Source: Didymodactylos carnosus
Taxonomy: Eukaryota > Rotifera > Eurotatoria > Philodinida > Philodinidae
DNA length: 49,083 nt
NCBI GenBank assembly: GCA_905250885.1
Contig: CAJNOQ010000490.1
Coordinates: 1-49,083 of the forward strand
Direction: 5' to 3'
Part shown: piece by piece, positions 11,501 through 22,633 of the stretch
How positions within the stretch are numbered: position 1 is the stretch's first letter
Layout: the number at the start of each line of letters is the position of its first letter
The notes under the pieces: model-generated
Told to the model about the DNA's origin: nothing
Seen by the model: only the letters and a program-made list of their open reading frames with translations
The model's database searches: none
Program-made: the position numbers and the translations under genes

Positions 11501-12184
11501 AAAGATAAATATTTTTCATCTACATTAGAATGTTCATTACACTTTATTTTAAGAATTTTTAGAGCAATTAGTGTTTTAACAAAAAAGCTAAAGAAAAAAT
11601 ACTATTCAGTTATTTTTGTTCGACATTAATTTCTTGATTAAAAGATATTTGACAATTATGATTTGTTAAGCATGTAAAGCAATGTGTATTACCATATAGT
11701 CATTCAGGATGTGTCGTTTATATATATATTTTAGTTTTGAATTAATTTTTATTTCTTTTTTTATTTCTACTACAGATAATTGTTTATTCTCGAAATGGTG
11801 AATTAAAATTTGATGATTTATGCTTGGAAGGATCAAAAAATGATATTGTTAAAGTACAAAAATGTCAACATCAAAGTCAAAAACAAATATGGGAGTATAA
11901 TCAAGTGGTAAGAACTATATTGAAAAGTTTAATCTCGCTGTTCTATACTCTTCTGTTTTTTTCAGACAAAGCAAATGAAACATTTAAATACTGGTCAATG
12001 TATGACAGTGGATCAAAATCGAGATAATGGAAAAGTACATTTAGGTACGTTTCTCATTTTTGGGATAAAATGATGTACGCACTAACTAACATTGCTTACA
12101 ATTCTTTTTTTTAAATATCTAGCTGTTTGTCAATCACTCGATATTAAACAACGTTGGATATTGGAACAAAAAATGAAATTATAG
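8573..12184 (+). CDS. GALNT: Polypeptide N-acetylgalactosaminyltransferase
   Basis: This type II Golgi enzyme starts mucin-type O-glycosylation by moving GalNAc from UDP-GalNAc to Ser/Thr. Exons: 8573-8942, 9003-9168, 9237-9406, 9625-9729, 9785-9887, 9951-10203, 10264-10299, 10375-10555, 10616-10755, 10942-11049, 11101-11235, 11776-11907, 11966-12044 and 12123-12184, giving 679 residues with all phases in register. Residues ~25-47 form the signal anchor ([19 protein letters not shown]). The GT-A core has [23 protein letters not shown], the metal-binding DxH as LDAH (284-286), and WGGENLE (391-397) of the Gal/GalNAc-T motif. A ricin-type lectin domain follows from ~509, with QxW-like KQIW and KQRW. 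The intron after exon 5 is GC-AG. The first intron lacks an AG acceptor, and exon 11 is an unusual 45-residue insertion in the lectin domain. The ATG at 8573 is the first in frame before the anchor. The isoform type (1/13-like) is not certain. Confidence 0.93.
10811..10845 (+). repeat. (CT)n microsatellite in a GALNT intron
   Basis: An imperfect CT dinucleotide run lies in the intron between the exons ending 10755 and starting 10942. It is pyrimidine-rich but about 100 nt from the acceptor. Likely length-polymorphic and of no clear function. Confidence 0.7.
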
Positions 12185-13351
12185 TACAAAATTTTCTTCA
12201 AGTAATTTTTGAGAATAATTATGTGATTCTGATAATATTTTTTTGTACATGCATTATCAGAGCATTTTCCTCTACTAGTAATTGATTTCTCTCTAATTTA
12301 TTAGTTAATCCACCGCAGTATCTAATCTTCCATACAAATGTAGTATAATTCTTTTTTATTGTCAATTTTAAGTTATTTTTTATCGATTGATTGTTTATTT
12401 TGTCATGCTTTATCTGTCGTTCTCCTCTGTTTTACAACATAATGCAGTATATTGAACGGTTTGTGCCATTTCTATTTTTATGTCTTATGTTTTTTATCTC
12501 GATGGCCCATTTCAATCGTCAACAAGAGAATACACGCATATTATTATATTATTTCTAGTCTTTTTGACTCTAATATGCTTTATAATAAATCTTCTTTGGT
12601 TTTTTTTCCTTTGAGCGTGTGCTCCGCCTTTTTATTTTTAATATTTCGAAATAGAAAAGCTCTATACCGTTACTTTTATTTCGACAAACTGTTTTTTTTT
12701 GTTCTGATAAATTCAAAATTTCACTTATATGATTTTATTTCTATACAAAAGAAATCATTGTTTTTCTTGTGAGATTACTGGGATATGTTGACAAGCATTT
12801 TCCTACGTGAACACACAACGATACTTTCATGCAATTAGTTTATTCATAAAACTAGTTGCTTTTCCTTTGACGAAAAATGCTAGAACAATCCATAGTTCTT
12901 GTTATTTTTTCGTTATGTTCCGTTGTACCAAGGCTTTGCCAGGATGGAAGCGTATTAAAAATTGATCTCAGGCATCAGTCTATTACAAAAAAAAAAAGTA
13001 TCGATCGCGTTTTTTCTTGTACTGCGATCTGAATGAGCTTAAATGAATTTAAAATGTGTTTGTTTTTTGTTTTTTATAATAATATATATATATATGTAAT
13101 ACTATTTTTCCGCTAAGCAATATGAAAAAGGAAGTTTTTTGTTTTATTGTTTTTTTGTTGTTATTGCTTTCTTTTTTCTTTGTTTGTTATTTTAAGTTGC
13201 AATATATAATACAAAACGAAGCACAAACCGTAAATGATTTCAAAAAAATACTAAATATATTCGTACTGAGAAATACGATAATTTTTCTTTAAGGAAGGGA
13301 GAGGGAGGGGACGGTGTTCTCTCTCTAAACATTGTCTCAAACTTGACCGGT
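12185..13351. other. 3' flank of GALNT, AT-rich spacer
   Basis: No gene is seen. Open frames such as 12452-12772 (+) are Phe/Tyr-rich translations of T-rich sequence without family similarity. A short (TA)n run lies at 13082-13095. Confidence 0.55.
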
Positions 13352-13922
13352 TGGTAGAGAAGACCTTCAATTGTATGCCTATACAATAAAATAAAATATG
13401 ATCAAGTATTCACAGTGTTACTAATTAATTAAATTCAAAATTAATTAGTATTTTTAGCTTGAGAGATTCTTGTGTTCAACATAAGAAGATGTTACATTTA
13501 GTTTATTATAATGTAGTTCTATACAGAATTGTGCTGCAGATAAAATTCAGTGCAAAAAAAGTTTAAAAATGATATCTCTGAGCACCCTTAAATACTAATT
13601 AGTTCTAGTTAGCACTACTTAGTGGCACTCCAATACACAAAGTAAATTTTTCTAATGTCAGAAGAAATGGAAGAAAATCATACACTATATCATGTATGAT
13701 GTACTTGTTTTTATTGTTGCCATTTTTGTCTAAAAAATCTGTTTTAAACCACGCTAGATGTACAAAATTGAGTATTTCTCCATTCATTAGTGAGAGATTC
13801 AGTAATGAAGACTGAAAAAACGTGCATCAAGGGTTTTTATTTTCGGATAAATGTTGTCACGATGTCACTTTGTTTGTCACATGCTATCTTGATTAGTAGT
13901 TAGCACTTAGTTAGCGGAAAAA
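13352..13922 (+). repeat. Left inverted arm of the 3.9-kb element
   Basis: Reverse complement of 16707-17268. It carries a 60-codon open frame on the minus strand (13605-13787) that is identical in translation to one in the other arm. That identity follows from the repeat and does not by itself show a gene. Confidence 0.85.
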
Positions 13923-13964
13923 AATCATCTGTCGTTCTTTTGTAATCATTTAGATTTTCTGAGT

Positions 13965-14287
13965 AGGGGATGCTGCTTTACTTTTACTAATTATTATATT
14001 ATGGGGTAAAAGTAATAAGCCTTTGTTGCTTATTACCGATAAAAAGGTAGTAGATCTTGTTATTTTATTACTTATTACTTTTTCACGTAATTATTTTTTA
14101 TTATTTTACTTACTACTTTTTATTATTTTTTCTTGTATTAGGAATAAGTAAAGCAATAAAAGATTATTACTTAAAAAAAGTAGTAAGTAATAAAGTAATA
14201 TGATTTATTACTTGTTTCCTGATAATAACTAATAAGTTTTATTACTTATCACTTGATAAAGAAGAGTAAAGTGACATCTCTATTGTT
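13965..14287. repeat. Palindromic ATTACTT-rich insert with TIR-like ends
   Basis: The stretch is made of TTATTACTT / AAGTAATAA motifs arranged so the two halves are roughly reverse complements. Its ends resemble each other inverted: TAGGGGATGCTGCTTTAC on the left and GTAAAGTGACATCTCTA on the right. That looks like a degenerate foldback MITE nested in the larger element. No matching 8-bp flank was found. Confidence 0.5.
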
Positions 14288-14623
14288 TTGTGATAAAAAG
14301 AAGGCTATATTTTTGTTTACCATGCTTTACTCGATTATAGAGCTAGAATTATATAATAGATCTATAAAATGTATGTTAGATGAAGGTTTTTCACCTGGAT
14401 CTGATAATCATTATGATTCAATGATTCAAAATGTTCTTCATTGAAAAATTATAATCTTTCAACAGCAGAATTCAAACGTCAGCGTCGATATTCAAGCACA
14501 GAAGAATTTACATCAACTTCAAGAAATCCTTTAAAATCCTCGTCAGAAAACCGTTCATATTCGGCATCAGATTCACAGAGCACACGTTCTGTGATTTTCA
14601 ATATCGATCACGTTCGGAAATAA
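14253..14623 (+). pseudogene. Unrecognised open frames, probably one frameshifted coding relic
   Basis: One frame runs to a stop at 14442-14444 (ending DSMIQNVLH). A second in another frame runs 14441-14623 with a Ser-rich composition (TSTSRNPLKSSSENRSYSAS). The four-base overlap and similar hydrophilic character suggest a single protein broken by a frameshift, but no ATG starts either frame convincingly. The first ~35 bases overlap the ATTACTT-rich insert. Other exon-like frames in the same element lie at 14983-15216 (ending RFRFSFEWLCSN) and 16328-16525 (containing KKCLAAFHHLIVQEN and CSHGITTLCIYECDQ). I recognise no family in any of them. Confidence 0.3.
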
Positions 14624-15413
14624 AATGATCATCTACGTTGATATGCATTGTGTTTTGAACGTTTTCAAAATAATAATTCTTTTATGTAAAATGAGTGAAG
14701 TGTTGATATAAGTTGTTCACAGCATTCTGTTTTATTGTTTCTCTTTAGAGTGAAATAGCTACAATACATAGAAAAAAATGCGCAAATAATTGATGTTCGG
14801 TATTGAGAGGAACAACTAAATATATTCCATGTTTGTCCAGATGCAAGGTTAAGCTTTATCGCAGATACGTATACTACAGTTGATTTATTTCATCAAAATA
14901 GTTTAAAATGTTCATATCTCATAAACGTTCAGATACATCAAATTTTCCATCTAAATATTCAATGGAACTGCCAGTATAATAACCAAATGTACGTTTATAT
15001 GCTGTATCTTATACAGCTGGTATCGGTTCGGAATCAATCAGTACTATCATGTCATCATTGAGCTTATCAATAACAAAAAAAAAACATTTTATAGAACATA
15101 CACATAAAATATATTCTAATTTACATGAATTTGCACAAAAACAATTTCAGTTATTAATCAACAATATTAAACATTCACGATTTAGATTCAGTTTTGAATG
15201 GTTATGTTCTAATTGATGGTACATAGAAATATCGTAGCCATATATAGAATTATGGGATTGTTTTTTTTATACATGTAGAAACTGGCTATTGAATTAATTA
15301 TGGAGTTGTGAAACATGTGATATAAAAAAGAGACTTCTGACTAGTAGACAATCTGAATCATGATTTCAATCTTATTAATTAAATTGTTGAATTATACCGG
15401 TACATAAAAAAGC

Positions 15414-15770
15414 ATGGAAATCGAAGATGTCTTAAGAATTTATCAACGTTCAGTCAGTGAAGACTTACGTTATAAATGGTTAGTTAGTGATGACGATTCA
15501 TCTGCATATGATAAAGTAAAAAACATTAATATTGAGCAAGAAGTAGCTGATGAACGAGATGACAAAGACAATAATGATAAACAAAAAAATTATAATAATA
15601 GCCAAGAGGATAATTCATTGAAGGTTTTAAGAGTAAATTATATTAAGCGTGTAAAAAAACGTGTTATTAGTAGATTAAACGATATAAAATCAAGAAATAA
15701 TAGTTTTCAAGACTTGTTACAAGATGTAGCATCAATATCAACATCAGCATCAGCAGTCTGTAATCAATAA
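15414..15770 (+). CDS. Hypothetical charged protein inside the long-TIR element
   Basis: The frame starts at a true ATG and encodes 118 residues. The N-terminal part contains MEIEDVLRIYQRSVSEDL. A middle stretch is very rich in Asp, Asn, Lys and Gln (DERDDKDNNDKQKNYNN). A basic segment follows (NYIKRVKKRVISRLNDIKS) and then a Ser/Ala tail. I see no signal peptide, membrane segment, zinc-finger or transposase catalytic motif. It may be one exon of an accessory protein carried by the element, or a chance frame. Confidence 0.35.
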   Translation: MEIEDVLRIYQRSVSEDLRYKWLVSDDDSSAYDKVKNINIEQEVADERDDKDNNDKQKNYNNSQEDNSLKVLRVNYIKRVKKRVISRLNDIKSRNNSFQDLLQDVASISTSASAVCNQ

Positions 15771-15908
15771 AAGTGAAAATAGATCAATCATCATGTACAA
15801 CAGCCAAAGCACAATAACCAACAGCAACAGTTAAACTGAAGAAAACACTAGTTGACAGAAAACCGTTTGGCGAGGGATGTGTAACTGATCCCAAGCATCA
15901 AAAAATTA

Positions 15909-16118
15909 TCTAGTATCGCCCGATTCATCCAGATTACTAGATTATTACCCGATTGTAATTATTTGGTAACGACAGTGGGAATCTAGTAATCGGGCGATTG
16001 CTAGATTTCTCCTCAGTTGCAACTATTGACTTATTGTCCGATAATCGATCGATTTAAATATTGCCAGTTGCACATGCAGACGCATCTAGTTAAAAGTCCC
16101 TTTTCCAACTAGTAATCT
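15909..16118 (-). repeat. Dispersed ~210-bp repeat, copy B (inverted relative to copy A)
   Basis: Matches the reverse complement of 333-541. Around it the motif ATCGCCCGATT occurs near 15914 and again near 16140, and its reverse complement lies at about 15985. The family therefore appears to be built from a short palindromic unit. It sits inside the long-TIR element, so it either inserted there or travels with it. Confidence 0.75.
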
Positions 16119-16706
16119 AGATGGCAACTAGTCGTGCATCGCCCGATTATAGACGAAATGTATCTAGGTTTTTTCCATGGGTGATTTTTGCTTGCGATGG
16201 CACAAAATATCGGAAATGTATGGTCTACGTGATACGTTAACAGAGTGTTGAAAGACAAGAATAATAATGAGTATAAAATAAGAAACAGTACAGGAAAATT
16301 TTTTTGTGCGTTATGTTTTTATTTTGAGCAAAAGATCGAGATAAAGTCATTGCTATACTACAGAAGAAATGTTTAGCAGCTTTTCATCATCTTATTGTCC
16401 AGGAAAACAAAGAAAACCAACATTATTATTGTTCACATGGTATAACAACATTATGTATTTATGAATGTGATCAAGCCACGAATGGAAATGAGGATGAAGT
16501 AAAATCGTCTTCCTGTATTTCCTGACTTATTACTTTTAACATAAAAGAATTATTATTCAAATGTTTACTTGGTCCTACACAGAATTTAAACGAGTGTTTA
16601 AAGTCGGTAGTGTGATCTATATTATCTAAATTCAAAAATCATAGATCCGAACTACAAATGACACATCTGAATATTTATCAAATTATTAATAAATGAATAT
16701 GAGTTT

Positions 16707-17268
16707 TCCGCTAACCACTAATCAAGATAGCATGCGACAAACAAGGTGACATCGTGACAACATTTATCCGAAAATAAAAACCCTTGATGCACGTTTTTTC
16801 AGTCTTCATTACTGAATCTCTCACTAATGAATGGAGAAATACTCAATTTTGTACATCTAGCGTGGTTTAAAACAGATTTTTTAGACAAAAATGGCAACAA
16901 TAAAAACAAGTACATCATACATGATATAGTGTATGATTTTCTTCCATTTCTTCTGACATTAGAAAAATTTACTTTGTGTATTGGAGTGCCACTAAGTAGT
17001 GCTAACTAGAACTAATTAGTATTTAAGGGTGCTCAGAGATATCATTTTTAAACTTTTTTTGCACTGAATTTTATCTGCAGCACAATTCTGTATAGAACTA
17101 CATTATAATAAACTAAATGTAACATCTTCTTATGTTGAACACAAGAATCTCTCAAGCTAAAAATACTAATTAATTTTGAATTTAATTAATTAGTAACACT
17201 GTGAATACTTGATCATATTTTATTTTATTGTATAGGCATACCATTGAAGATCTTTTCTACAAACACCG
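16707..17268 (-). repeat. Right inverted arm of the 3.9-kb element
   Basis: Reverse complement of 13352-13922. The inner edge reads TTTTCCGCTAACCACTAATC, which is shorter by about ten bases than the matching edge of the left arm. The outer ~30 bp are less similar than the rest. Confidence 0.85.
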
Positions 17269-18444
17269 AAATTTATACATACGTCAAAGTCTCGTCGAAA
17301 AATATATACTTTATCGACAAAACCAACGTTTTATTTCTCAGTCGTAATTAGTTCTGACAGCTTAAGGTATACAGTTCAGAGAAAATTGTCAAAATCTCTA
17401 CTACTTTTGCTTTAGTAGATGTCGTTCGTAGATTACTCGATTGAAACAGTGGCATCTATTTAAGAAATTATAACTATGTCGTAAGTCGATGATCGTTTCT
17501 CCTAAAGGATACGATAAAACAAGTGTATAAGCCGATAATTAGTTTAAGTTGAGTCGAGATGATTAAAAATTTTTGAAAATTTTAGTGGTGGTCCTTGGCA
17601 ACTGAAGGTTAAAGGCTTGGGCATGAACTAAGACAAATAGGAAACTAGTGCTCGGTATTTAGCTGTGAAGGTTTCCATGGGTCTGCCTTTTAGCGAAAAT
17701 CATTCTATGATAAATCAAAGTCTAAAACTTATATTCGATCTGCAGATTATTTTTCATATTGACCTGGCATAACAACCCCACCAGAAAACATTAGTGCTCA
17801 TGACATGCCATTAATTATTGGCGCTTATTAGCATCGGTGCACAACCGTGCTCAACAAGCGCCGAATCACAGGTGATATATTTACAGTAAAAAAGTGCAGC
17901 CCTGATTCGAAGCAGTCTCCATTGAAATTTATCTAGTCAGTACCTAGTTTCTGTTATAGTTGCTTTAACTCAGACTATGGTACCGATAAGTATCAGTACC
18001 GCATTGTCATGTCATGAGCCTTCGACACAGTCTCAGCAGGAAAAAGGTGAAACCGAAAAGACATTTGAAATATTACCAGTATATTGTAGTATCTTTATGT
18101 AGACAGACATTGACAAAACGAAACGATGATTGAAAAGTAGATTTGACCAATTTTCTTTGGTTATTTTTAATCGCTACTTTTTTGCCAATAGTACTCGAAA
18201 AGACTATCATTCTGCACTGATTCATAGCACTACCGTATAAGTGCCGATAAAAGAAAGGCAGAAAGTTCTTCGTACGCGTTGCAAAATAGTCTGCTTGAAC
18301 CTCGCTATAATAGAAAGAGTTTCTACCTTTGTCAAAGTAGCTACTCCTTGATCTTCGAATAGGTATTAAACAACTATTTCGTTCTTACTGAAGACTCCAT
18401 CTTCTATCGATCTAAAATGTTATATCGTTACTCTTGTTTTGTAG
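17269..18444. other. Spacer upstream of the dynein gene
   Basis: I see no coding exon, tRNA or repeat with support. The region should contain the promoter of the dynein intermediate chain gene. Confidence 0.45.
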
Positions 18445-18447
18445 ACG

Positions 18448-21173
18448 ATGGATATTCAATACGTATACACTAAAAAACGCTCAGAATTTGGCCGTCAGGT
18501 TCATTTCACCGATCGCCCTGTTGAAATAATCGCCGATATTCAACCAAATCCTGAACTGTTGAAAGATTACGTTGCCCGAGATCCAGTTGAAATTGGAATA
18601 CAAAATGTTCGAGAATTTTCGGAACATTGGGTAAGAGACGAAAACGTTTAACCTTTTCACCATCATTCAAATATGTTTATTTTTTTTGTAGGTAAATACA
18701 AATCGTTTTGAAACAGAAAATAAAGGCGTTAATCACGTTGAAGGTGGTTGGCCAAAAGATGTGAATCCACTTGAACCTGACCAAACATCACGATTTCGAA
18801 AAAAAACAGAGAAAGAAGACGGTTATAGCAGAGCGATATTAACACTTGGACAAGTATATTTATTTTGCAATTTAAATCGTAAAATTCTAAGTGTCTATTT
18901 TTCGTTTCAGTCAATTGAGCATACAATAAAACAAAATAACGCAATTGATATTTATGAAAATTATTTTCAAAATCTTGAACCCGACGTTGTAGAAGAAGCA
19001 CCATACGCAAAAACAATCAATATTTATCGGTAAAGAGCTATGAGCTGGATGTTTTTTGTGTACTTATTCTAGTATTGTAATGTGAGTTAGAGAAAGGTTA
19101 TGAGATTGTTGATTCGGGGTTTACATTCGCTAGACTTAGTTTTAAACGTCAGAGACAAACCGTGGAACTGCTTTTAGTGATCCACATTCAGTCAAACGTA
19201 CAGCAAATCATATTAGTTGGTTTACAGATGGAGCAAGAAAAATAGCTGTGTCGTATTGTAATCTTGAATTTCAACCATTGACGGGCGATTCTTATATCGA
19301 TTCTTACATTTGGGATATTGGTAAGTATCCTGGTTCTTTCTACTAATGTTGCATGAGAGTTACATGCCATAATACGATCTTGAATAAATCATAAATACGT
19401 AGATAAATTAAATATTTTCTATTTTGTCATTCAGTTAAATTTTCTATTTTCATTTTTTATTAATTCTAGAAAACCCTACAAAACCAGATTTATTTTTGAA
19501 ACCTATATCTCCACTTGTTTGTGTCGAATTTAATCCAAAAGATACTCATCAACTTGTTGGTGGATGTTATAACGGACAAGTTTGTAAGTATCGATAGTCA
19601 AATAAAGTGCATAAAATTTGATATTTTATCTTCATTGTAGGTATATTTGATACAAGGAAAGGGAGTACAGCCGTTGAACAATCGTTAATTGAAAATAGTC
19701 ATCGTGATCCAGCTTATAAAACAATTTGGTTACAATCAAAATCTGGTACTGAATTCTTTTCCGGTTCAACAGATGGAAAAGTGGGTGCGCAAAATTTCTT
19801 GTTTATGATAATAATAGTATTGATCTCATAATATTTCAGATATTATGGTGGGATACAAAAAAGTTAACTGAACCGGTGGAAACACTTGTGTTAGATATCG
19901 AAAAAAAAGGTCGTCTTGAAAGTGCGCTTGGAGCAATGTCACTTGAATATGAGCCAACAATTGTAAGAAATGTTTATTTTGTACAATTTTAGCCTATCGA
20001 GATTAAATTATTTGCATTATTCTAGCCAACAAAATTTATGGTCGGTACTGAACAAGGCCGAATTATTAGTTGTAATCGTAAAGGAAAGAATGACGCAGAA
20101 AAAATTGGCAATGTTTTTCCGGGTCATTGGGGACCCGTTTACGCCTTACAAAGACATCCTAATTTTACAAAGAACTTTCTCTCAGTCGGTGACTGGACAG
20201 CAAGAATTTGGTCAGAAGAGATACGTGATGACTGCATCATGTGGACAAAGTAAATATGACTCGAAAATTGATTTTCAGTAAACTAAATAATATTTTTTCT
20301 CATTTTAGACCCAGTATGTACGCTTTGACAGATGCGCAATGGTCACCAACACGCTCAGCCGTCTTTTTTACCACAAAAATGGATGGTAGGTGGCATCTGG
20401 TTTTGATGTTTTTCTAAATTGAATCTGTTTCTCTGACTTAAAGGTACTGTTGATGTATGGGATATTTTATTTAAACAAAATGAACCCACTTTATCTATAC
20501 AGGTGAGTATCATCTTCTTGTAAAAACTTGAACTAGCCATCTTATACTGTTCAGGTTGTTGATGAACCACTACATTGTTTACGTGCACAAGAACCTCAAG
20601 GGCGGCTTATTGCATGTGGTTCTCAAAATGGAACAGTAACGCTCCTTGAAGTATCCGATAATTTGTGTATACAAGGAAGAAATGAGAAAGCACTCGTCAC
20701 TGGAGTAAGTTTCATAAAATTTCATATACAATTTTCGCAAAAACGAGTTATGAACAATATTTTAGATGTTTGATCGTGAAACGCGTCGTGCTAAAATTCT
20801 TGAAGCGCGTGGACGTGCAAGACGTGATGCACGAGGAAAATCAGCAGCAGGAGGAGAAGTAGGTGAAATGATAATTTTTCTCATATCTGTATTAATTATG
20901 TTTCTGTAAAAATGTGTAGAAAGCCGAAAAACATGAAGGCGGTGAAAGTGAATTAAAAGAAGCGGATCCAATTGAAAAAGCTGAAAAAGATTTCTGGAAA
21001 ATAATTGAAGAAGAAAAACGAAAACGTGACAGAAAAACAGTGATTGTACGTATAATACGGTGTTGCTGTGTGCTGAAGTTTTGCTGACTTTAATTTTTGT
21101 CATCTAGGGTGATGAAACATCGGCAGCTCAAGCAGCCGAAGAAGCCGCAAATGCTCAAACCATTCAAACTTAG
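18448..21173 (+). CDS. DNAI2: Axonemal dynein intermediate chain 2 (outer-arm, IC69-type)
   Basis: This WD-repeat subunit anchors outer dynein arms of motile cilia. Exons: 18448-18630, 18692-18853, 18911-19029, 19178-19320, 19470-19583, 19641-19780, 19840-19962, 20026-20249, 20309-20385, 20444-20502, 20555-20704, 20766-20858, 20920-21045 and 21108-21173, giving 592 residues, near the usual family length. Family signatures are the N-terminus ([12 protein letters not shown]), [29 protein letters not shown] and [14 protein letters not shown]. In the propeller I see [63 protein letters not shown] and [11 protein letters not shown]. The charged tail after ~500 is helical and Lys/Glu-rich, as in homologues. 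All introns are GT-AG and about 50-150 nt. The ATG lies three bases after an AG acceptor, so a 5' UTR intron or a spliced leader probably precedes it. Implies motile cilia. Confidence 0.96.
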
Positions 21174-22549
21174 AACAGTAATTAATTTTAGTTGTTTTGC
21201 TTTTCATCGTTCTTGTATATTTTTTTACTGTTTTTTTTCTGAGAATTTCATATCAGTTGAATACCAGAGTTCACACAGTTTTTTAATACATTTTCCTACA
21301 AAAAAAAAAAAAGTTCAATTTTGCGAATGTTTCAAATGTAGAAATGGTATTGTATTGTTCAATTACTCTAAGAAGCAGCAAGAATTCTATTGAATTTTCA
21401 ACGCAAAAACGTTTTTTATGAAATAACGAGCTGAAGAAGATCTCTCATACTAATGCATATTGAAGATTTTTATGTTTAATAACTTCAATAATCTATCTGA
21501 ACTAAAAGAATGTCATCTGTTTTACTAGCGAAGAAAGTCACAAACAAATTCAACCTTTTGTTTGATTTCAACAAAAAGTCAGATATATTTAGTCAGCTAA
21601 ACAACAGTATAACAAAAACGGAGCGTAACGTAGAATATAAAGTTGCACAAACAGTATTGGTTATCAATTATGTATCAGTTACTAAACTTTTAACCAAATG
21701 GCTTGATGGCCAAAACAATTTTTAAGAATCTGCATAAGGTCAAGATTTCACATAGATTTCTGGAAAACTGTCTGAACTTGATGTGGTGGCTTTTGTATTA
21801 GTCCTAGTTTAGTGGTATTTGAGTTAAGAAATTATTGACAAGTTGACGATATATTTTTGACCACCATTGTATTGCGCTAAACGATTATATATGGTAATTT
21901 GGGCACGTTCCACCATTTAAAGACTCGATATGTTTACATGTTCTCACTGTAAGTGATTGAATTCAGAGTTTGAATGTGGGTCTCAGTATTTAACGTACGG
22001 TGAAATATGTTTTTGACTTCTCTTTCCTACACTCTTTCGAAAGACCATCATAAAATAGGTGGTGGAGGGCCAAAGTAGGATATATTCTCGATAAAACTTG
22101 AGAATTTTCAGATGAAAATACGTAGTTTTCTGTCTTTTCGGGCATTATTAGAACGTTTCAAAGTTTGAATAACTTCATAATTTACGATCGTACAATCCTG
22201 AAAAACTTCTTCAATTGCGAGTTATAGACTAGCGGCATAACTTAAACATAGGATAGGTAGATTTGAGGTAATTATCGATGTTTCATGCATTGCACATAAT
22301 CAAATCCACCCGACTTTCGATCGTGCACAAAATGATTGGAACTGGGTGACAGTCAATTATCGAAAAACACGCATTACTTTAGAAATAAGACGAATAATAT
22401 TAGTCAGATTCATTTTTAGAATGTTGCGTTTTTGTTTTTGTTATAGTTGACCGTTTTTTTCTAGATACACATAGGTTTATTGATTCAGTTACTGACTGTA
22501 ATGCAAGATGTATAGAAAAACGGTTTTGCAAGTGAATGAGAATTGAAGG
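21174..22549. other. Spacer between two convergent genes
   Basis: This is the shared 3' side of the dynein gene (+) and the giant EGF gene (-). An A-run lies at about 21300. A 71-codon frame at 21510-21725 (+) has no recognisable family and I do not call it. A degenerate EGF-coding relic is listed at 21857-21955. Confidence 0.5.
21857..21955 (-). pseudogene. Decayed EGF-module relic
   Basis: This ~100-bp stretch resembles 23878-23975, inside the giant EGF exon. Shared blocks include CACCATTGTATTG, TTCCACCATTTAAA and TTACATG with matching spacing. On the minus strand the copy has lost its frame, and several cysteine codons are mutated. It lies ~700 bp beyond the 3' end of the giant gene, so it is probably a leftover of a former longer array or a local duplication. 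Confidence 0.55.
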
Positions 22550-22555
22550 TTTATT
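22550..22555 (-). promoter_or_regulatory. Probable polyadenylation signal of the giant EGF gene
   Basis: AATAAA on the minus strand lies about 80 bases after the TAA stop at 22634-22636. It supports the assigned 3' end of that gene. Confidence 0.5.
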
Positions 22556-22633
22556 TACAAAAAAAGTAATCAAATAACATGAAAAATATTGATAAAAACG
22601 GAAAATAAATTTTCCTGGTTATATTCAATTTTT

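Larger units (their letters stand above)
13352..17268. mobile_element. 3.9-kb element with long (~565-bp) terminal inverted repeats
   Basis: Arms 13352-13922 and 16707-17268 are reverse complements. Through most of their length I see almost no differences. Exceptions are one substitution near 13890, a ~10-bp indel near 13905 and several mismatches in the outer ~30 bp. Between the arms lie ~2.8 kb with decayed or unrecognised coding frames, a palindromic ATTACTT-rich insert (13965-14287) and one copy of the dispersed 210-bp repeat (15909-16118). No transposase, integrase or reverse-transcriptase motif was recognised. I could not find a clean target duplication, so the ends are uncertain by ~20 bp. 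It could be a non-autonomous DNA transposon, a foldback element, or an inverted segmental duplication around unique sequence. Confidence 0.7.

Noticed and set aside
12452..12772. Hydrophobic 106-codon frame after GALNT
   Set aside because: Phe/Tyr/Leu-rich translation of T-rich sequence without conserved motifs.
13605..13787. 60-residue protein with an identical copy at 16827-17009
   Set aside because: The identity follows from the inverted arms of the element. No start context, splice signals or family support a gene.
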